Shown one piece after another: positions 1-6,918 of a stretch of DNA of 35,436 bases. Numbering within the stretch: position 1 is the stretch's first letter; every line of letters starts with the position of its first letter. The notes below the pieces were generated by a model, which saw nothing but the letters and a program-made list of their open reading frames with translations, was not told the DNA's origin and searched no databases. The translations under genes were made by a program, and so were the position numbers. The DNA is taken from positions 1 to 35,436 of the forward strand of contig JALONJ010000005.1 of the NCBI GenBank assembly GCA_025455045.1, read 5' to 3'. This stretch comes from Microscillaceae bacterium. GTDB taxonomy: Bacteria; Bacteroidota; Bacteroidia; Cytophagales; Microscillaceae.

Positions 1-52
1 AATTTAATTATTGAGCATTATCAATTACTACACCAATTAAAAATAATGATAG

Positions 53-79
53 TTAAGTGGTTGATTATCAGCACTTTAA
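53..79. repeat. TGATWATCA palindrome copy
   Basis: Core TGATTATCA at 62-70; arms TTAAGTG and CACTTTAA are themselves complementary. Confidence 0.8.
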
Positions 80-98
80 AATTCTGTAGGGAGATTAG

Positions 99-143
99 CC
101 TCTCCGAAGGAGAGGATGACAGGTAGTAAATTTGAAATGCACC
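99..143. repeat. Partial copy of the 88-bp MITE
   Basis: CCTCTCC-GAA-GGAGAGG (99-115) followed by the block ending GTAAATTTGAAATGCACC matches the right half of the MITE at 25960-26047 with a few differences. No left terminal repeat is present. Confidence 0.7.
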
Positions 144-320
144 TGGGTCGTCGGGGTCAAAAAACGCTGATTCCTTAATTTTAACGTGAATATTTTGAAG
201 TGTATTGAAAAAATACAAAAAATTAAAGTTTTAAAAAAACAATCCACCCCCCCCAAGCCGTCATCCTGCGTAGAACTTTGTTAAACTGTTACATCTTCAG
301 CAATTTCCACTTTGGCACAT

Positions 321-347
321 ATAACTCATTGATCATCAAATAGTTAA
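321..347. repeat. TGATWATCA palindrome, variant core
   Basis: Core TGATCATCA at 330-338; arms ATAACTCAT and AATAGTTAA. Confidence 0.6.
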
Positions 348-368
348 AAATGTGGGTGAACGATTATT

Positions 369-399
369 TTATAACTGCCTGATTATCAAGGCTTTATAA
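369..399. repeat. TGATWATCA palindrome copy
   Basis: Core 380-388; outer TTATAA on both sides; GCC and GGC pair next to the core with a one-base offset. Confidence 0.8.
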
Positions 400-412
400 T
401 TTAATAAAAGTT

Positions 413-441
413 TTATAACTCATTGATAATCAGGTACTTAT
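413..441. repeat. TGATWATCA palindrome copy
   Basis: Core TGATAATCA at 424-432; left arm TTATAACTCAT, right arm GGTACTTAT. Confidence 0.78.
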
Positions 442-610
442 CCATAGTGGGAATTGCTGTTACCTCTTAGAGTTTTTCTGCAATTAATTGAAAATCAATG
501 CCTTGTAAATCTCCCCTCTTTCGGATGGGGCTATGGCGAGGCTAAAAAAAGTCTGCAAAGTTCCACGCAAGATGACGTAGTTGTGTTATTTTTATTGGTT
601 CAATTTTCAA

Positions 611-637
611 TTAACTAATTGATTATCAGTATTTTAC
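611..637. repeat. TGATWATCA palindrome copy
   Basis: Core 620-628; arms TTAACTAAT and GTATTTTAC. Confidence 0.75.
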
Positions 638-738
638 ATATTTTTAAAAAAAATATATTAAATATTTATTGTATTAAAATAATACAATTTCATTTTAAGC
701 ATAATTTATAATTTACCGAAAAAAATGTCTTTTTTAAA

Positions 739-783
739 TTATAATTATTTGATTATCAATTAGTTATAAAAATATTCACGTTA
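739..783. repeat. Extended palindrome copy with TAACGTGAATATT flank
   Basis: Core 750-758. With its right flank (AATATTCACGTTA) it matches the reverse complement of 35338-35382 over 45 bp with a single difference. Confidence 0.85.
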
Positions 784-936
784 GATTAATGCTCTTTGGC
801 TTTTAATTAAGGCTATTTTCGGGCATTTCTTGACACCAACAACTCGTAGTACAAGGGGTTATTGTTCTCATTGTGTGGACTTGGTATAGAAGATGTTTTT
901 TGAATTTAGTTTGCGATTTATTTCAATAATCTGTTC

Positions 937-965
937 TGTAAACAATTGATTTTCAATTATTTACA
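937..965. repeat. TGATWATCA palindrome, variant core
   Basis: Core TGATTTTCA at 947-955; arms TGTAAACAAT and ATTATTTACA are complementary with one mismatch. Confidence 0.7.
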
Positions 966-1027
966 GATTCTTGCTTTTAGGTAAAAACCTCGATTTTTGG
1001 TGGCTAAACTCAATAACGGAGAATATT

Positions 1028-1603
1028 TTAACCTCTATCGCTTCGCTGCAAAAATTTCAAATCGGCTAGGTCTTTTTTAATTATTTTGATTAATAAGAAG
1101 CTAAAGAATGTTAAAAAAACAAACCCACTAATTAAAACGTATAAATAAAACCCTTTTGAAAGATTTTCTTGAAAAATAGGTAGCATTGAAATAAAGCCAA
1201 TAATATACAAACTATAAATAAGAGGGGTAAAAAAGAAGTGAATTGCTTTTCTTAGTTTGTAGTAGGCTATTAATTGATTGGAATAGTTTTTAAAATCCGA
1301 AGTAAAATTTATTTGTTTAAATTTTAAGATACTCACAATCTCCAAAGTACATCTTACTATGATAACTATTATCATTATTGTTAAACCGCTTACTTTATTG
1401 CTAATTTCATTCCTATAAACACTACTATAAAAGTATAGCAAAACAAAAATAAGGCTCATTAATATTCCAATTGTCCAATAATGCTTCATTTTTTGCGCTC
1501 TAATTTTTTGCAAAGATTTTGCTACAAAAACATCGCTAGTTATTTTTGGCTCAATAATAGGCTGTTGACTCCAAGTATTTTTTATTTCATCAAAATTTTC
1601 CAT
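1028..1603 (-). CDS. Four-helix membrane protein paired with ECF sigma factor
   Basis: A 191-residue membrane protein that begins MENFDEIKNTW. Hydrophobic segments lie near residues 43-60, 75-92, 122-142 and 152-173, with a hydrophilic N-terminal stretch of about 40 residues before the first. I chose the ATG at 1603, which overlaps the end of the sigma gene by 14 nt; an in-frame GTG at 1612 would add three residues. The overlap implies translational coupling. Bacteroidota ECF operons often carry a small membrane protein of this kind after the sigma gene. An anti-sigma role is inferred from position, because no named anti-sigma domain is visible. It is the last gene of the operon. Confidence 0.75.
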   Translation of the reverse strand: MENFDEIKNTWSQQPIIEPKITSDVFVAKSLQKIRAQKMKHYWTIGILMSLIFVLLYFYSSVYRNEISNKVSGLTIMIIVIIVRCTLEIVSILKFKQINFTSDFKNYSNQLIAYYKLRKAIHFFFTPLIYSLYIIGFISMLPIFQENLSKGFYLYVLISGFVFLTFFSFLLIKIIKKDLADLKFLQRSDRG

Positions 1604-2081
1604 TCTGTACACAATTTGTTAATTTGGCTTTTATTCTATGAATTTTTACTCTCAAATTATCCTCTGTAATTCCAATGATAGCTGCAATGTCTTGATAAGA
1701 TAAATTTTCGAGTACCATCATAATAATTAGTTTATTACTAGGTTCTAATTGGCTAATACAATTGTACATTTTTTTTAGTTTATCTTCTATCTCATTTGCA
1801 TCGCTTTCTGACAAAACATCAGGCAATTCATTTAAGCGAAGTTCTTTTTTATTTGTCTCTTTCCGCAAGTACATCAAACAAGTGTTGGAGGCGATTCGGT
1901 AAATCCAAGTACCCATACTAGACTCATCACGAAACGTTGCTAAATTTTCCCAGACTTTCATAAATACTTCTTGCGTAGCATCATTAGCAATTTCAATATC
2001 GCCATTAAAATACCCTTTACATAAACGATATACCTTATTGTAATACAATTGATATATGTTATTAAAATTTTCTACTTCCAT
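1590..2081 (-). CDS. ECF-family RNA polymerase sigma factor
   Basis: A 163-residue sigma-70 family protein of ECF size. Region 2 spans about residues 10-75: the ATQEVFMKVWENL stretch matches the region 2 core-binding/-10 recognition pattern, and WIYRIASNTCLMYLRK ends it. Region 4 spans about 105-155 and contains the helix-turn-helix YQDIAAIIGITEDNLRVKIHRIKAKL. There is no region 1 or 3, as expected for ECF. Its ATG follows the TAG of the upstream hydrolase directly (TAGATG) and its end overlaps the membrane-protein gene, so the three genes form one transcript. It probably directs a small regulon, perhaps including this operon, but no target promoter was identified. Confidence 0.93.
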   Translation of the reverse strand: MEVENFNNIYQLYYNKVYRLCKGYFNGDIEIANDATQEVFMKVWENLATFRDESSMGTWIYRIASNTCLMYLRKETNKKELRLNELPDVLSESDANEIEDKLKKMYNCISQLEPSNKLIIMMVLENLSYQDIAAIIGITEDNLRVKIHRIKAKLTNCVQNGKF

Positions 2082-2927
2082 CTAGTTTTCCAAAATTTTA
2101 AACAACTGCTCCATAAACCATTGAGGTTGGTCATACATTACAAAGTGAGCCGATTTTTCGGCATACAAGATATTTACCACAGGCAAATTCTTGTATTGCT
2201 CTTTGTATGTTTTCGTAACCATTTCTAAGCTAGGGCTTGTTGCAGCTAAAATGGTTACGTTCTTTTTTATTTTAGCAATATCTTGCCTTAGATCTACGTT
2301 CAGCATATCAATATAGCCATATACATAAGTTTTTCTGTCCGATTCATTGATCATATCGGCTATGAATTTTTGCTTTTCTTTGTTATTGCACATAAACTGT
2401 ACATATTGGTCATTCATTTTTTGAAACTCCACCGCCGTCATTTTTAGCATAGCATTACTTTGAGGGTTGTCATAAGGTAATTTTTCGCCATTGTAGTTTG
2501 GAATCATTAGTGCTGCTGAGGCAGGTAAAGCATCCACTAAAATAATTTTATTAAACCATTTGGGTTCATCAGCAGCCAACCATAAACTTAGCGTACCTCC
2601 TAGGCTATGCCCCAATAACGATGCTTTTTTGAGCCTATGTTTTTTAATGTATTTTTCAATATCATTTTTGATGGTTTTGAACCAAAGAGTATCTATGGGT
2701 TTAACATTACCGAAACCGGCAAAAGTATATATATAGCATTTGTACTTGGTAGCTAATTGCGCTACTGTTTCGTCCCACATTTTACCTGAACAACCAAAGC
2801 CGGGAAAAAGTAAAATAGGTTTTCCTTTACCTTTTATTTCAACGGTAAAAGATTGTTGTGCATACAAATTTGTACCTGCTAGTGCTATACTGATTCCGAT
2901 TAAAAGAAGAAATGCAAATTTTTTCAT
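2082..2927 (-). CDS. Exported alpha/beta hydrolase
   Basis: A 281-residue alpha/beta-hydrolase-fold protein with an N-terminal signal peptide (MKKFAFLLLIGISIALAG, likely cleaved near LYAQ-QS), so probably periplasmic. The nucleophile elbow GHSLGG gives Ser108, the oxyanion-hole loop is FPGFGCSG at 41-48, and the C-terminal His261 in SAHFVMYD fits the catalytic histidine. The usual acid after strand 6 or 7 is not obvious (LAATSPSLE near 228-236), so the triad is incomplete by eye. The substrate is unknown. It is the first gene of the operon with the ECF sigma factor and membrane protein, which is an unusual partner for a sigma gene and suggests an envelope-stress or signal-processing role (inference). 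Confidence 0.85.
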   Translation of the reverse strand: MKKFAFLLLIGISIALAGTNLYAQQSFTVEIKGKGKPILLFPGFGCSGKMWDETVAQLATKYKCYIYTFAGFGNVKPIDTLWFKTIKNDIEKYIKKHRLKKASLLGHSLGGTLSLWLAADEPKWFNKIILVDALPASAALMIPNYNGEKLPYDNPQSNAMLKMTAVEFQKMNDQYVQFMCNNKEKQKFIADMINESDRKTYVYGYIDMLNVDLRQDIAKIKKNVTILAATSPSLEMVTKTYKEQYKNLPVVNILYAEKSAHFVMYDQPQWFMEQLFKILEN

Positions 2928-3080
2928 TGTTGAATTATTTTAATTTTCCTTTTGATGTATTTCTTTCTTATTTGTTACATATTTCATTAATAATTTTCTT
3001 GAATGCAGTAAAAAAGTATCAGCTAATCCACTGCATTTTCAAACACATCTAACGCGAGTATAAGTCAGCTCAGAATACAG

Positions 3081-3107
3081 TTAAATAATTGATAATCAAT
3101 TATTTAT
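3081..3107. repeat. TGATWATCA palindrome copy
   Basis: Core 3090-3098; arms TAAATAAT and ATTATTTA are perfectly complementary. Confidence 0.85.
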
Positions 3108-3203
3108 ATTTCATTCGGTAATATTTCTCGAGATACCAACAACGATGAAATAGAAATATGCACCATTCATTATTAGCTAAATTGTCAAACCTCGCTCGAA
3201 ATT

Positions 3204-3231
3204 TGTATCTAATTGATAATCAATAATTTAG
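3204..3231. repeat. TGATWATCA palindrome copy
   Basis: Core 3214-3222; arms TGTATCTAAT and ATAATTTAG. Confidence 0.75.
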
Positions 3232-3350
3232 CTATACCAAAATGTAAGCAATCAAGTTCTGCGAAGCCGCTGATTGGGCTTTTGTAACTTAAATTGCACT
3301 TTTTGGACAAATAAAACTGTTACTTTGAGTATCTTTTGATATTGATATAA

Positions 3351-3378
3351 TCAAAGTATTGATTATCAAGTATTTATA
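3351..3378. repeat. TGATWATCA palindrome copy before SulP start
   Basis: Core 3360-3368, ending 22 nt before the SulP ATG, so it lies in or beside the leader of that mRNA. Confidence 0.8.
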
Positions 3379-3400
3379 CATTTTATTGTTCATTTCAAAT

Positions 3401-5146
3401 ATGAATCTAAAAAGATACTTCCCAATTGTAGCTTGGTTACCAAATTATCCCAAAACCCACTTGCGAGGTGATATTTCTGCCGGAATCACGGTGGGCATTA
3501 TGCTCATTCCGCAAGGAATGGCGTATGCCGGTATTGCCGGTTTGCCGCCGGTTTATGGTTTGTATGCGGCTTTGTTGCCCCAATTGATTTATGCCCTATT
3601 AGGCACTTCTCGCCAGTTGGCAGTAGGACCGGTCGCTATGGACTCTTTGCTGGTGGCGGCGGGAGTGTCGGCTTTGGCCACCATAGGAACAGCAAAATAT
3701 TTGGAATTGGCTTTCTTATTGGCTTTTTTGATGGGTTTTATCCAGTTCTTGTTTGGAATTATGGGCTTTGGTTTTTTGGTCAATTTTCTTTCCCGACCGG
3801 TTATCAATGGTTTTACTTCGGGGGCGGCAATCATCATTGCTTTTAGCCAGCTCAAGCACTTGTTGGGCATTGATTTGACGGGCGGCAACCAAATCCAATA
3901 TTTGATTTATGAGGTTTGGCTCAAAATTCAAGGCGTTCATTGGCTTACTTTGGGTTTGGGAATAGGCAGTATTTTGATTTTAAAAAATATCAAAAAAATT
4001 CAAAAAGACCTACCCGGAGCTTTGGTGGTGGTTGTTTTGGGTATTTTGGTGGTTTTTGTTTTTCAATTGGACAAGCTTGGAGTCAAAATTGTCAAAAATG
4101 TTCCCCAAGGATTGCCCAATTTTCAAATTCCTGCCTTTTATTGGTCAGATATCCAAGCTCTCCTCCCTACGGCTTTGGCTTTGGCATTGATAGCTTTTAT
4201 GGAGGCTATTTCGGTTGCCAAAGCAATGCAAACTGCCCACCGCGATTATGAAATCAATGCCAACCAAGAACTAATAGCTTTGGGAAGTGCCAATATATTG
4301 AGTTCGTTTTTTCAATGTTATCCCACAACGGGTGGGTTTTCACGCACCGCAGTCAATCAGCAAGCCGGAGCCAAAACCAACTTGGCGGCAATCATCAGTG
4401 CTTCCATAGTAGCCCTGACATTGTTGTTTCTTACGCCTTGGTTTTATTATTTACCGCATACCGTATTGGCGGCAATCATTTGGGTAGCGGTTGGGAGTTT
4501 GATTGACAGCAAATTTCCGCAATTTTTGTGGAAAAATCGGCGCGAAGAGTTTTGGCTTTGGCTACTTACCTTGAGCATTACCCTCACCATTGGTATTCAA
4601 GAAGGCATTTTGAGTGGGGTATTTTTTTCTTTGGCAATTATGATTTACAAAACAATGCGCCCACACGTGGCTATTTTGGGCAAACTCCCCGATACGGACA
4701 CCTATCGCAATATAGCTCGCTTTGCCCAAGCCCAAACCCGCCCCGATGTATTGATTGTTCGCTATGATGCTGATTTGTACTTTGCGAATATCAATCACTT
4801 CCGCGAAATTTTTAAATCAATGATTGAAGACCAAGGCACTTCCATTAAGTTGTTGGTTATCAATGCCGAAAGCATCAATCAGATTGATTCAAGTGCCTTG
4901 TATATGTTAGATGAATTTTATCAAGATTTAAAAAATCGAAATATCAAATTGTACTTTAGCGGTATCAAAGGACCCTTGCGCGATATATTATATCAAGTTG
5001 GTTTTACCCAAAAAATTGGCGAAGAGTCATTTTTTACCGATGAGGCAAATGCTTTGGCACATTACGATAACTTGGACGATAGCCAAGCCCAAAGTTTTTT
5101 GCACACCGTAGCGTTACAAACCAATAAGCTAGGAAATCTTTTATAA
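3401..5146 (+). CDS. SulP-family inorganic anion transporter with STAS domain
   Basis: A 581-residue inner-membrane transporter of the SulP (SLC26) family, which moves sulfate, bicarbonate or related anions. The N-terminal half has the family signature RGDISAGITVGIMLIPQGMA followed by AGLPPVYGLYAALLPQLIYA and GTSRQLAVGPVA. About ten or more hydrophobic helices follow, up to about residue 425. The C-terminal STAS domain (about 445-560) includes YDADLYFANINHFRE and LLVINAESINQIDSSALYML. The start is the ATG at 3401, giving MNLKRYFPIVAWLPNYPKTHLR; the frame extends upstream through a TTG at 3359, but that part is the palindromic repeat and reads as unlikely protein. The substrate cannot be told from sequence. 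The gene is bracketed by two palindrome copies, the second covering its stop codon. Confidence 0.93.
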   Translation: MNLKRYFPIVAWLPNYPKTHLRGDISAGITVGIMLIPQGMAYAGIAGLPPVYGLYAALLPQLIYALLGTSRQLAVGPVAMDSLLVAAGVSALATIGTAKYLELAFLLAFLMGFIQFLFGIMGFGFLVNFLSRPVINGFTSGAAIIIAFSQLKHLLGIDLTGGNQIQYLIYEVWLKIQGVHWLTLGLGIGSILILKNIKKIQKDLPGALVVVVLGILVVFVFQLDKLGVKIVKNVPQGLPNFQIPAFYWSDIQALLPTALALALIAFMEAISVAKAMQTAHRDYEINANQELIALGSANILSSFFQCYPTTGGFSRTAVNQQAGAKTNLAAIISASIVALTLLFLTPWFYYLPHTVLAAIIWVAVGSLIDSKFPQFLWKNRREEFWLWLLTLSITLTIGIQEGILSGVFFSLAIMIYKTMRPHVAILGKLPDTDTYRNIARFAQAQTRPDVLIVRYDADLYFANINHFREIFKSMIEDQGTSIKLLVINAESINQIDSSALYMLDEFYQDLKNRNIKLYFSGIKGPLRDILYQVGFTQKIGEESFFTDEANALAHYDNLDDSQAQSFLHTVALQTNKLGNLL

Positions 5147-5170
5147 ATAACTGATTATCAGATATTTACA
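5141..5170. repeat. TGATWATCA palindrome copy over SulP stop
   Basis: Core 5152-5160; the left arm TTATAAATAAC contains the last leucine codon and the TAA stop of the SulP gene. Confidence 0.85.
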
Positions 5171-5297
5171 AAGTAAAGGTGAGTTCTCACAAATTTTGAG
5201 GAAATTTGCAGCTCCACAGAAGGTCTGAGTAGCAAACGCGCAGGCTTGACAAACGGCTTTATAATTTTCCTGAAAGTTAAAAAGATTCATTCTTTAC

Positions 5298-5326
5298 TTA
5301 TAAATAACTGATTATCAGTCATTTAA
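5298..5326. repeat. TGATWATCA palindrome copy
   Basis: Core 5309-5317; the left arm is identical to that of the 5141 copy (TTATAAATAAC). Confidence 0.8.
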
Positions 5327-5366
5327 TTTTAAAAAACCTCGATACAGCAAGCTATCTTGTTTTCAA

Positions 5367-5882
5367 TTATTGTTTAGTAAGGGTTTGGATAACCGTATAA
5401 GTGATACCATCATCTTCCCCTTCTTCGGTAAAAGATAATTTCAAGGTAGTATTGTTTAGCTCAAGTACCTCATAAGTTTCATCTTCATAATTAAGGGTTT
5501 TAGAGTCGGAGTTGAGCGTATAGTTGCCCCTAAACCAAATTTGGTCGTCATCGGGATTGCATTTGGTAGCCCCTTCCGAAAACTCAAAAGTTCCGTTGGC
5601 TTTAAACTCATAAATATCGTCTTTTACACAATCTTCCAAAATGGCAAAGATATTTGTCACCCCTTCAAATGGCGGAGATACGGTCATAGCCGTTAATTTC
5701 CACTTGCCTACTATGGGCAAAGTTGGTTCGTTTTCATTTTTGTTTTTATCTCTATCACAAGCTGCGAGAAATCCAAGAATCACCAGCCAATTGATAAGAT
5801 AAAAACATTTTTTACATTGCTTTTGGACTAAATACCTTATAGGTAGGTTTTTGAATATTTGTTGTGAAATCATTTGAAACAT
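5367..5882 (-). CDS. Lipocalin-like lipoprotein (paralog 1)
   Basis: A 171-residue predicted lipoprotein. A hydrophobic segment (YLINWLVILGFLAAC) ends in a lipobox with Cys42; the 40-residue leader is longer than usual, and internal starts (Met4 or later) are possible. The mature part has the lipocalin-like pattern IVGKWKLTAMTVSPP, then CVKDDIYEFKANGTFEF, EGATKCNPDD and a C-terminal strand-rich region. It is clearly paralogous to the protein at 6248-6679, sharing KDDIYEFK.N.T and EGAT.C.P.D with two conserved cysteines. Function is unknown; proteins of this type usually sit on the periplasmic or outer face of the envelope in Bacteroidota. Confidence 0.8.
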   Translation of the reverse strand: MFQMISQQIFKNLPIRYLVQKQCKKCFYLINWLVILGFLAACDRDKNKNENEPTLPIVGKWKLTAMTVSPPFEGVTNIFAILEDCVKDDIYEFKANGTFEFSEGATKCNPDDDQIWFRGNYTLNSDSKTLNYEDETYEVLELNNTTLKLSFTEEGEDDGITYTVIQTLTKQ

Positions 5883-5969
5883 TATTCTAATAGATAAAAT
5901 AGGTAATATGGTTATGTTTTATACTAAAATAACCCATTTAATCAAGATGAGTAATTTTAGAGAATAAAA

Positions 5970-6000
5970 TTACAAGTCATTGATAATCAATGGATTATAA
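5970..6000. repeat. TGATWATCA palindrome copy
   Basis: Core 5981-5989; CAT and ATG pair directly next to the core. Confidence 0.8.
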
Positions 6001-6009
6001 AATCGAGAA

Positions 6010-6200
6010 GAATCTTTACCACTTTTCAGGAAAACGAAAATCTTGTTTTTAAGCTATTTCGTTTTGTGTGCCACATAACGCGGTTTTCGTGCTTGTATTA
6101 CTCCCCCGCCTTTATTTTTCCCCTTCGGAGGAAACACAAAAGGAGCTTAGGGGGCTGGCTGGCACACAAAACAATAATTCCTGAAAATTGGCGAAGATTC
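6010..6200. repeat. Nested inverted-repeat (MITE-like) element
   Basis: Outer arms 6010-6032 and 6178-6200 are imperfect inverted repeats of about 23 nt (GAATCTT...TTTTCAGGAA against TTCCTGAAAA...AAGATTC). Inner arms 6061-6073 and 6160-6172 are perfect 13-nt inverted repeats (GTTTTGTGTGCCA). The centre carries a CCCCTTCGGAGG hairpin of the GC-rich family. I saw no clear target-site duplication. Confidence 0.6.
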
Positions 6201-6247
6201 ATTGAGAATAATTGCTACTTCCTAAAATATTGAATGAGTTTTAGTCA

Positions 6248-6679
6248 TTATTGACGTTGATAAGTGTCCGTTGTAGTATAAGTAACTCCACTACTGGTAA
6301 AAGATGATGATATTCTAAGTGTGGAAGATGACAATTCCAAAACATTATAATTATCTCCATCCCAAGTAAGGGTCTTCCTATCGCTACTTAGGCTATAAGC
6401 CCCAGAATCCCAAAGATTAGGGTCATTGGGATCACATCTGGTTGCGCCTTCGGTTGATTCATAAGTATTATTGCTTTTAAACTCATAAATATCATCTTTA
6501 TTGCAAGGTTCATTGTCCGAAAAATAATCAGTGATTCCACCTAATGCAGGCGATATTACTCCCGCCGTTTGTTTCCATTTGCCCACAATAGAAGCCGGTG
6601 GTTCTTCATTGTCTTTTTTACAAGCAAAAAGCAAGACCAGTAGTCCGCATAATAGTAAGTTAAGAATGTTTTTTTTCAT
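6248..6679 (-). CDS. Lipocalin-like lipoprotein (paralog 2)
   Basis: A 143-residue predicted lipoprotein with a compact signal peptide (MKKNILNLLLCGLLVLLFAC) and lipobox Cys20, followed by a lysine/acid-rich tether. The mature domain starts SIVGKWKQTAGVISPALGG and shares CNKDDIYEFKSNNTYE and EGATRCDPNDPN with its neighbour at 5367-5882, so the pair arose by tandem duplication. The two spaced cysteines common to both probably form a disulfide (inference). Function is unknown; lipocalin-like folds often bind small hydrophobic ligands. Confidence 0.82.
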   Translation of the reverse strand: MKKNILNLLLCGLLVLLFACKKDNEEPPASIVGKWKQTAGVISPALGGITDYFSDNEPCNKDDIYEFKSNNTYESTEGATRCDPNDPNLWDSGAYSLSSDRKTLTWDGDNYNVLELSSSTLRISSSFTSSGVTYTTTDTYQRQ

Positions 6680-6864
6680 TTGAATTAAAATTTAGTTGAA
6701 TTAAAATGTATCGCAAAGTATTACATAAAATCTATATTATAAAACAAAACCAAAAATTAATTTGGTTTTTAAAAAAAAGCTAACTGTTTTACCGGCAATT
6801 CGTTGAATAGAGTGAAATCTTTACCAAAAGAATAAGAAATAAATTTTTCTTTATTTTTTGGAAA

Positions 6865-6872
6865 TATTTTTG
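6865..6872 (+). promoter_or_regulatory. Candidate -7 element (TAnnTTTG)
   Basis: TATTTTTG matches the Bacteroidota -7 consensus TAnnTTTG and lies 46 nt before the start of the STAND NTPase gene. I see no good TTG-type -33 element at the right distance, so this is tentative. Confidence 0.3.
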
Positions 6873-6918
6873 TACCTTACCAAACCATTGCATTTTTCCT
6901 AGCTAAAACATTAAAATT

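Larger units (their letters stand above)
259..577. repeat. Large nested inverted-repeat element
   Basis: Arms 259-280 (CGTCATCCTGCGTAGAACTTTG) and 556-577 are inverted repeats with 20 of 22 positions matching. Inner arms CAGCAATTTCCAC (298-310) and GTGGGAATTGCTG (447-459) pair with one mismatch. Three TGATWATCA-type palindromes lie between the inner arms and one after them. Confidence 0.65.
1..1027. other. Gene-free repeat island
   Basis: About 1 kb with no credible coding region; the short open frames here have no recognisable protein features. It holds eight copies or variants of the TGATWATCA palindrome (cores at 62, 330, 380, 424, 489, 620, 750 and 947). It also holds a CTCTCC-GAA-GGAGAG hairpin at 99-115 followed by a MITE right-end fragment, a degraded GC-rich hairpin near 511-543, and a large nested inverted repeat at 259-577. 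It lies downstream of the minus-strand sigma operon. No promoter or RNA gene was recognised. Confidence 0.7.
2928..3400. other. Intergenic region between divergent operons
   Basis: A 473-bp gap that must hold the promoters for the minus-strand hydrolase-sigma operon and the plus-strand SulP gene. Three good palindrome copies lie here, with cores at 3090, 3214 and 3360. The last ends 23 nt before the SulP ATG. I could not place a convincing Bacteroidota -7/-33 promoter pair on either strand. Confidence 0.6.
5883..6247. other. Intergenic region with inverted-repeat element
   Basis: A 365-bp gap between the two lipoprotein paralogs. It holds one palindrome copy (core 5981-5989) and the 191-bp nested inverted-repeat element at 6010-6200. 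No coding potential was seen. Confidence 0.65.

Noticed and set aside
21-218. 65-codon minus-strand open frame at the left end
   Set aside because: It crosses a palindrome and the MITE fragment and has no recognisable protein features.
3359-3400. N-terminal extension of SulP from TTG at 3359
   Set aside because: The extension is made of the palindromic repeat; the ATG at 3401 starts the normal family N-terminus.
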